From Bacillota bacterium (GTDB lineage: Bacteria; Bacillota; Clostridia; Christensenellales; CAG-138): a stretch of 7,562 nucleotides of DNA. The DNA is taken from positions 1 through 7,562 of the forward strand of contig JAFABA010000055.1 in the NCBI GenBank assembly GCA_023426265.1. Reading direction: 5' to 3'. Of this stretch, positions 6,242 to 7,562 are shown one piece after another. The notes beneath the pieces are model-generated. The model saw nothing but the letters and a program-made list of their open reading frames with translations. It made no database searches and had not been told where the DNA came from. Position numbers and translations under genes: made by a program. Every line of letters starts with the position of its first letter. Positions within the stretch are counted from its first letter, which is position 1.

Positions 6242-6910
6242 TTATTGCGGAACCCCCGGCACAAGGTTGAGCATATCCTCATTGTTGGCGACGTCCGTAT
6301 ACGCTTCGGGTACCTTCCCCACAATGATTTGCTCCGCCACCGGCATGGAGAGTGTCACGGTATCCATTTTCACATTGCCGGGAAGTATGATTGCGACATT
6401 GACGGACATCGTAAGCACAACCCGGTGGAGCGTCTGGTTGATGCCAGCCGAGCGGAACTCGCTGGAAATGTGCGTCTGTACCGCGCCTTCGGGCGAGAAA
6501 TTCATCCGCAGCATGGGCCCGGCGCCGGCGAACAGCGGAGCACCTATCGCCGTGCCCATGGGGAGATCGATTCCCTGCTTCCCAAGTTGCGTCAGCTTTG
6601 CCTGGGAGGCGTCCGCGCAGCGCGCCGCGAACAGATTGATGGCGGCGCTGTTGAGCTCCACATAAAAGACCTGATCCTCCGTTTTTTGTATTTCCACGAA
6701 GCTTGTGTTTTCTTCGCTTTCGCTCAATTGCTCCAGCACGGAGGTGTACATGGCCTTGGATGCCTCCGCCTGCACGCGCGTCTGCGCAAGCTGCATCAGG
6801 GCAGGGCGGAGCTGCGCATTGATGAGCGCGTACGAGAGTATCAGCAAAATCACTACGATCCCGGCTATAATGAATATCGTTCGTTTCACGCGGCGTTTTC
6901 GGTATTCCAT
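6242..6910 (-). CDS. yunB: Sporulation protein YunB
   Basis: The 222-residue protein has a short basic N-terminus (MEYRKRRVKR), one membrane helix at about 11-30 and an external domain. It carries the conserved blocks of the YunB family: IDLPMGTAIGAPLFAGAGP at 114-132, SEFRSAGINQTLHRVVL at 150-166 and VAEQIIVGKVPEAY at 191-204. In Bacillus subtilis YunB is made in the mother cell under sigma-E and is needed for normal spore formation; its biochemical role is not known. The ATG at 6910 is chosen because GGGGAGG lies 9 bases upstream. Longer in-frame starts at 6928 and 7012 lack such a site, and residues upstream of 6910 do not look like family sequence. The gene marks the organism as an endospore former or a descendant of one. 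Confidence 0.92.
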   Translation of the reverse strand: MEYRKRRVKRTIFIIAGIVVILLILSYALINAQLRPALMQLAQTRVQAEASKAMYTSVLEQLSESEENTSFVEIQKTEDQVFYVELNSAAINLFAARCADASQAKLTQLGKQGIDLPMGTAIGAPLFAGAGPMLRMNFSPEGAVQTHISSEFRSAGINQTLHRVVLTMSVNVAIILPGNVKMDTVTLSMPVAEQIIVGKVPEAYTDVANNEDMLNLVPGVPQ

Positions 6911-6919
6911 ACTTGCATG

Positions 6920-6926
6920 CCTCCCC
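6920..6926 (-). promoter_or_regulatory. Ribosome binding site that fixes the yunB start
   Basis: GGGGAGG on the minus strand stands 9 bases before the ATG at 6910. An out-of-frame ATG lies within the spacer at 6918. An in-frame ATG at 6928 would place this site inside the gene. Confidence 0.75.
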
Positions 6927-6931
6927 ATAGC

Positions 6932-6960
6932 AGTATATGCCGTGACAAAACGGGGTGTGA
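6932..6960 (-). promoter_or_regulatory. Candidate sigma-E-like promoter of yunB
   Basis: On the minus strand TCACACC (6960-6954) and CATATACT (6939-6932) are 14 bases apart. The -10 resembles the mother-cell sigma-E consensus (CATACAnT) and the spacing fits, but the -35 is only a partial match. The predicted start near 6925 would fall within the ribosome binding site, which weakens the call. Confidence 0.3.
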
Positions 6961-7066
6961 CGCGGAATAGGGATTTTTGCTGCAAATATCGACATTTTGT
7001 CTGTCGCTGCAAAGTTACATCAATTTGAATTTGCTATCGATCGGCCCCGCGGGTAAAATTTTGATA

Positions 7067-7095
7067 TTGCAATGAAGCTTTTTCTGCGATATGAT
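7067..7095 (+). promoter_or_regulatory. Sigma-A-like promoter of tRNA-Val
   Basis: TTGCAA (7067-7072) and TATGAT (7090-7095) are 17 bases apart, and the upstream region is A/T-rich (aaaattttgata). Transcription would begin near 7102, a few bases before the mature tRNA 5' end. It shares its -35 hexamer and spacing with the adhesin promoter. Confidence 0.6.
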
Positions 7096-7109
7096 ATTAT
7101 ACGCGTCGT

Positions 7110-7186
7110 GGGGATGTAGCCCAGCAGGTTAGAGCGCTTCGCTCACATCGAAGAGGTCGGGGGTTCGAGCCCCTCCATCCCCACCA
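7110..7186 (+). tRNA. tRNA-Val (anticodon CAC)
   Basis: The 77 bases fold as a full cloverleaf with encoded CCA (7184-7186). Acceptor GGGGATG pairs with CATCCCC, and the discriminator is A. Anticodon stem CTTCG/CGAAG encloses loop CTCACAT, giving anticodon CAC, which reads GUG valine codons. T stem GGGGG/CCCTC encloses TTCGAGC with one G-U pair. The D stem is GCCC/GAGC, where the usual T12-A23 pair is replaced by a C-A mismatch. Variable loop AGGTC is of normal size. The gene has its own promoter and terminator. Confidence 0.95.
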
Positions 7187-7187
7187 A
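7167..7187 (+). repeat. Direct repeat copy 1: 3' end of tRNA-Val
   Basis: These 21 bases, from the T loop through the CCA end plus one base, recur exactly at 7351-7371. With one mismatch the match extends to 29 bases (7167-7195), into the terminator arm. Such T-loop-to-CCA identity blocks are the usual attachment cores of tRNA-targeting integrases. Confidence 0.9.
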
Positions 7188-7222
7188 AGTAAAAGGTCGC
7201 CAAACGGCGACCTTTTTACTTT
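7186..7222 (+). terminator. Terminator immediately after tRNA-Val
   Basis: AAAGTAAAAGGTCGCC (7186-7201) pairs with 7206-7222 around the loop AAAC, with one bulged T. The right arm contains TTTTT followed by ACTTT, and the left arm gives a matching run on the other strand, so it could act both ways. It begins at the last base of the tRNA. Confidence 0.88.
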
Positions 7223-7236
7223 AGGCAGCAGTTCAA

Positions 7237-7247
7237 AGGGGCTCGAA
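7237..7247 (-). repeat. Inverted 11-bp copy of the tRNA T arm
   Basis: AGGGGCTCGAA here is the exact reverse complement of tRNA bases 7164-7174 (T loop and 3' half of the T stem). Its first 8 bases are also complementary to 7351-7358 in the downstream duplicate. It could pair with either copy in RNA or DNA. Confidence 0.75.
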
Positions 7248-7288
7248 GGGCGGACAAGAAAACGCCACAGTGAGGCGTTTTCCCGCCC
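7248..7288. repeat. Compound hairpin inside the post-tRNA segment
   Basis: GGGCGG (7248-7253) pairs with CCGCCC (7283-7288). Inside, GAAAACGCC (7258-7266) pairs perfectly with GGCGTTTTC (7274-7282) around a 7-base loop, with a 4-base bulge (ACAA) on the left arm. No U-tract follows, so it is not a terminator. It is the core of the non-coding segment. Confidence 0.8.
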
Positions 7289-7350
7289 CGCGTAGCGCAG
7301 CCGACCAGAGCTGCGAGCGGTGTGAGCGAGCAGCGGGAGGCTAGGCGGAG

Positions 7351-7371
7351 GAGCCCCTCCATCCCCACCAA
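7351..7371 (+). repeat. Direct repeat copy 2: orphan tRNA-Val 3' end
   Basis: An exact duplicate of 7167-7187 including CCA, with no tRNA 5' half before it. The preceding bases GGAGG (7347-7351) can pair with CCTCC (7356-7360), partly rebuilding a T-arm-like hairpin. It is followed by GTAAAAG, as in copy 1, and then by a different terminator. Confidence 0.9.
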
Positions 7372-7374
7372 TGT

Positions 7375-7409
7375 AAAAGTTCAGAATCTCTAAAGGTTCT
7401 GGGCTTTTT
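7375..7409 (+). terminator. Second terminator, after the orphan tRNA 3' end
   Basis: AAAAGTTCAGAATCT pairs with AGGTTCTGGGCTTTT, allowing G-U pairs and a short loop, and a TTTTT run ends it (7405-7409). If the upstream segment is an insertion, this may be the original tRNA-Val terminator. Confidence 0.7.
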
Positions 7410-7562
7410 CTTCGTTTGAGGCACACCGGATTTTCATAATATACCAAGAATGCTCGTTTGACTGCATAAACTGACTGCACGACCCTTTTCTCTAATCAAA
7501 CTGTTCATGAATGGTTTCTGTTAAGGAGCAACAAACTGCATCATCGATCAAATACGGATGCT
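7410..7562. other. Unassigned terminal stretch
   Basis: No RNA gene, promoter or gene start can be supported. The only notable sequence is a near-palindrome at 7498-7517 centred on TTCATGAA with AAAC/GTTT ends, which could be an operator or chance. A minus-strand frame (7492-7562) stays open to the window edge and ends in TAG, but is too short to judge. Confidence 0.4.

Larger units (their letters stand above)
7187..7371. mobile_element. Possible 184-bp element integrated at the tRNA-Val 3' end
   Basis: The segment is bounded by two copies of the tRNA 3' end, offset by 184 bases. It holds the tRNA terminator, an inverted copy of the T arm and a strong compound hairpin, but no coding capacity. 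The layout resembles attL and attR of an integrated element stripped to a minimum, for example a satellite or the scar of a larger island. Alternatives are a degenerate second tRNA copy, although no 5' half is recognisable upstream of 7351, or a dispersed structured repeat that carries tRNA tails. No integrase is in the window, so mobility is an inference. Confidence 0.4.

Noticed and set aside
5723..6970. Plus-strand open frame of 415 codons
   Set aside because: It runs antisense through the acetyltransferase and yunB, both with clear family motifs, crosses two terminators and has no ribosome binding site or recognisable domain.
6911..7012. N-terminal extension of YunB to 7012
   Set aside because: No ribosome binding site there, and the extra residues do not resemble the family; GGGGAGG supports the ATG at 6910.
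7294..7370. Second tRNA or tRNA pseudogene ending at the orphan CCA
   Set aside because: The 77 bases before the CCA have no matching acceptor 5' strand, D arm or anticodon arm; only the 3' block is tRNA-like.
7097..7480. Minus-strand open frame of 127 codons
   Set aside because: It is the antisense reading of the tRNA, its terminator and the repeats; the GWRGSNPRP-type stretch is a well-known spurious translation across tRNA genes.
7492..7562. Possible 3' end of a minus-strand gene entering from the right
   Set aside because: Only about 22 codons are visible and no motif is recognised; it cannot be told from chance.

Overview
The window looks like chromosomal DNA of a spore-forming, Gram-positive anaerobe of the Clostridia type with moderate-to-high GC. 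Support: a sporulation gene (yunB), a sortase-anchored surface protein ending in a VPKTGD signal, strong AGGAGG-like ribosome binding sites, and a histidine-degradation (hut) cluster with split formiminotransferase and cyclodeaminase genes. The genus cannot be fixed from the sequence alone; a gut clostridial lineage is an inference.

Layout. 1-128: 3' end of ftcD. 129-378: gene-free gap filled by a palindrome-rich element of at least three hairpins. 379-1608: hutI, overlapping by 7 bases fchA (1602-2228), which ends in a strong terminator. 2280-2424: promoter region. 2425-5778: a 1117-residue adhesin with a signal peptide, an N-terminal adhesin-like domain, five tandem Ig-like repeats each with a candidate Lys/Asp/Asn isopeptide triad, a SpaA/CnaB domain, a Pro/Thr-rich stalk, a degenerate second SpaA-like domain and a sortase motif. 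A two-way terminator separates it from two minus-strand genes: a small GNAT-type acetyltransferase (5834-6109) and yunB (6242-6910). 7110-7186: tRNA-Val(CAC), followed by its own terminator, a structured GC-rich segment, an exact duplicate of the tRNA 3' end and a second terminator. 7410-7562: no supported gene.

How the genes work together. ftcD, hutI and fchA are consecutive late steps of histidine catabolism. HutI opens the imidazolone ring to formiminoglutamate, FtcD moves the formimino group to tetrahydrofolate, and the FchA-family protein closes the one-carbon unit to methenyl-THF. The adhesin is a separate monocistronic unit with its own sigma-A-like promoter. The acetyltransferase and yunB are apparently independent units.

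The two most unusual places are the tRNA-Val locus, where a 184-base segment is bounded by tRNA 3'-end repeats like attL/attR of a very small integrated element, and the palindromic element inside the hut cluster.
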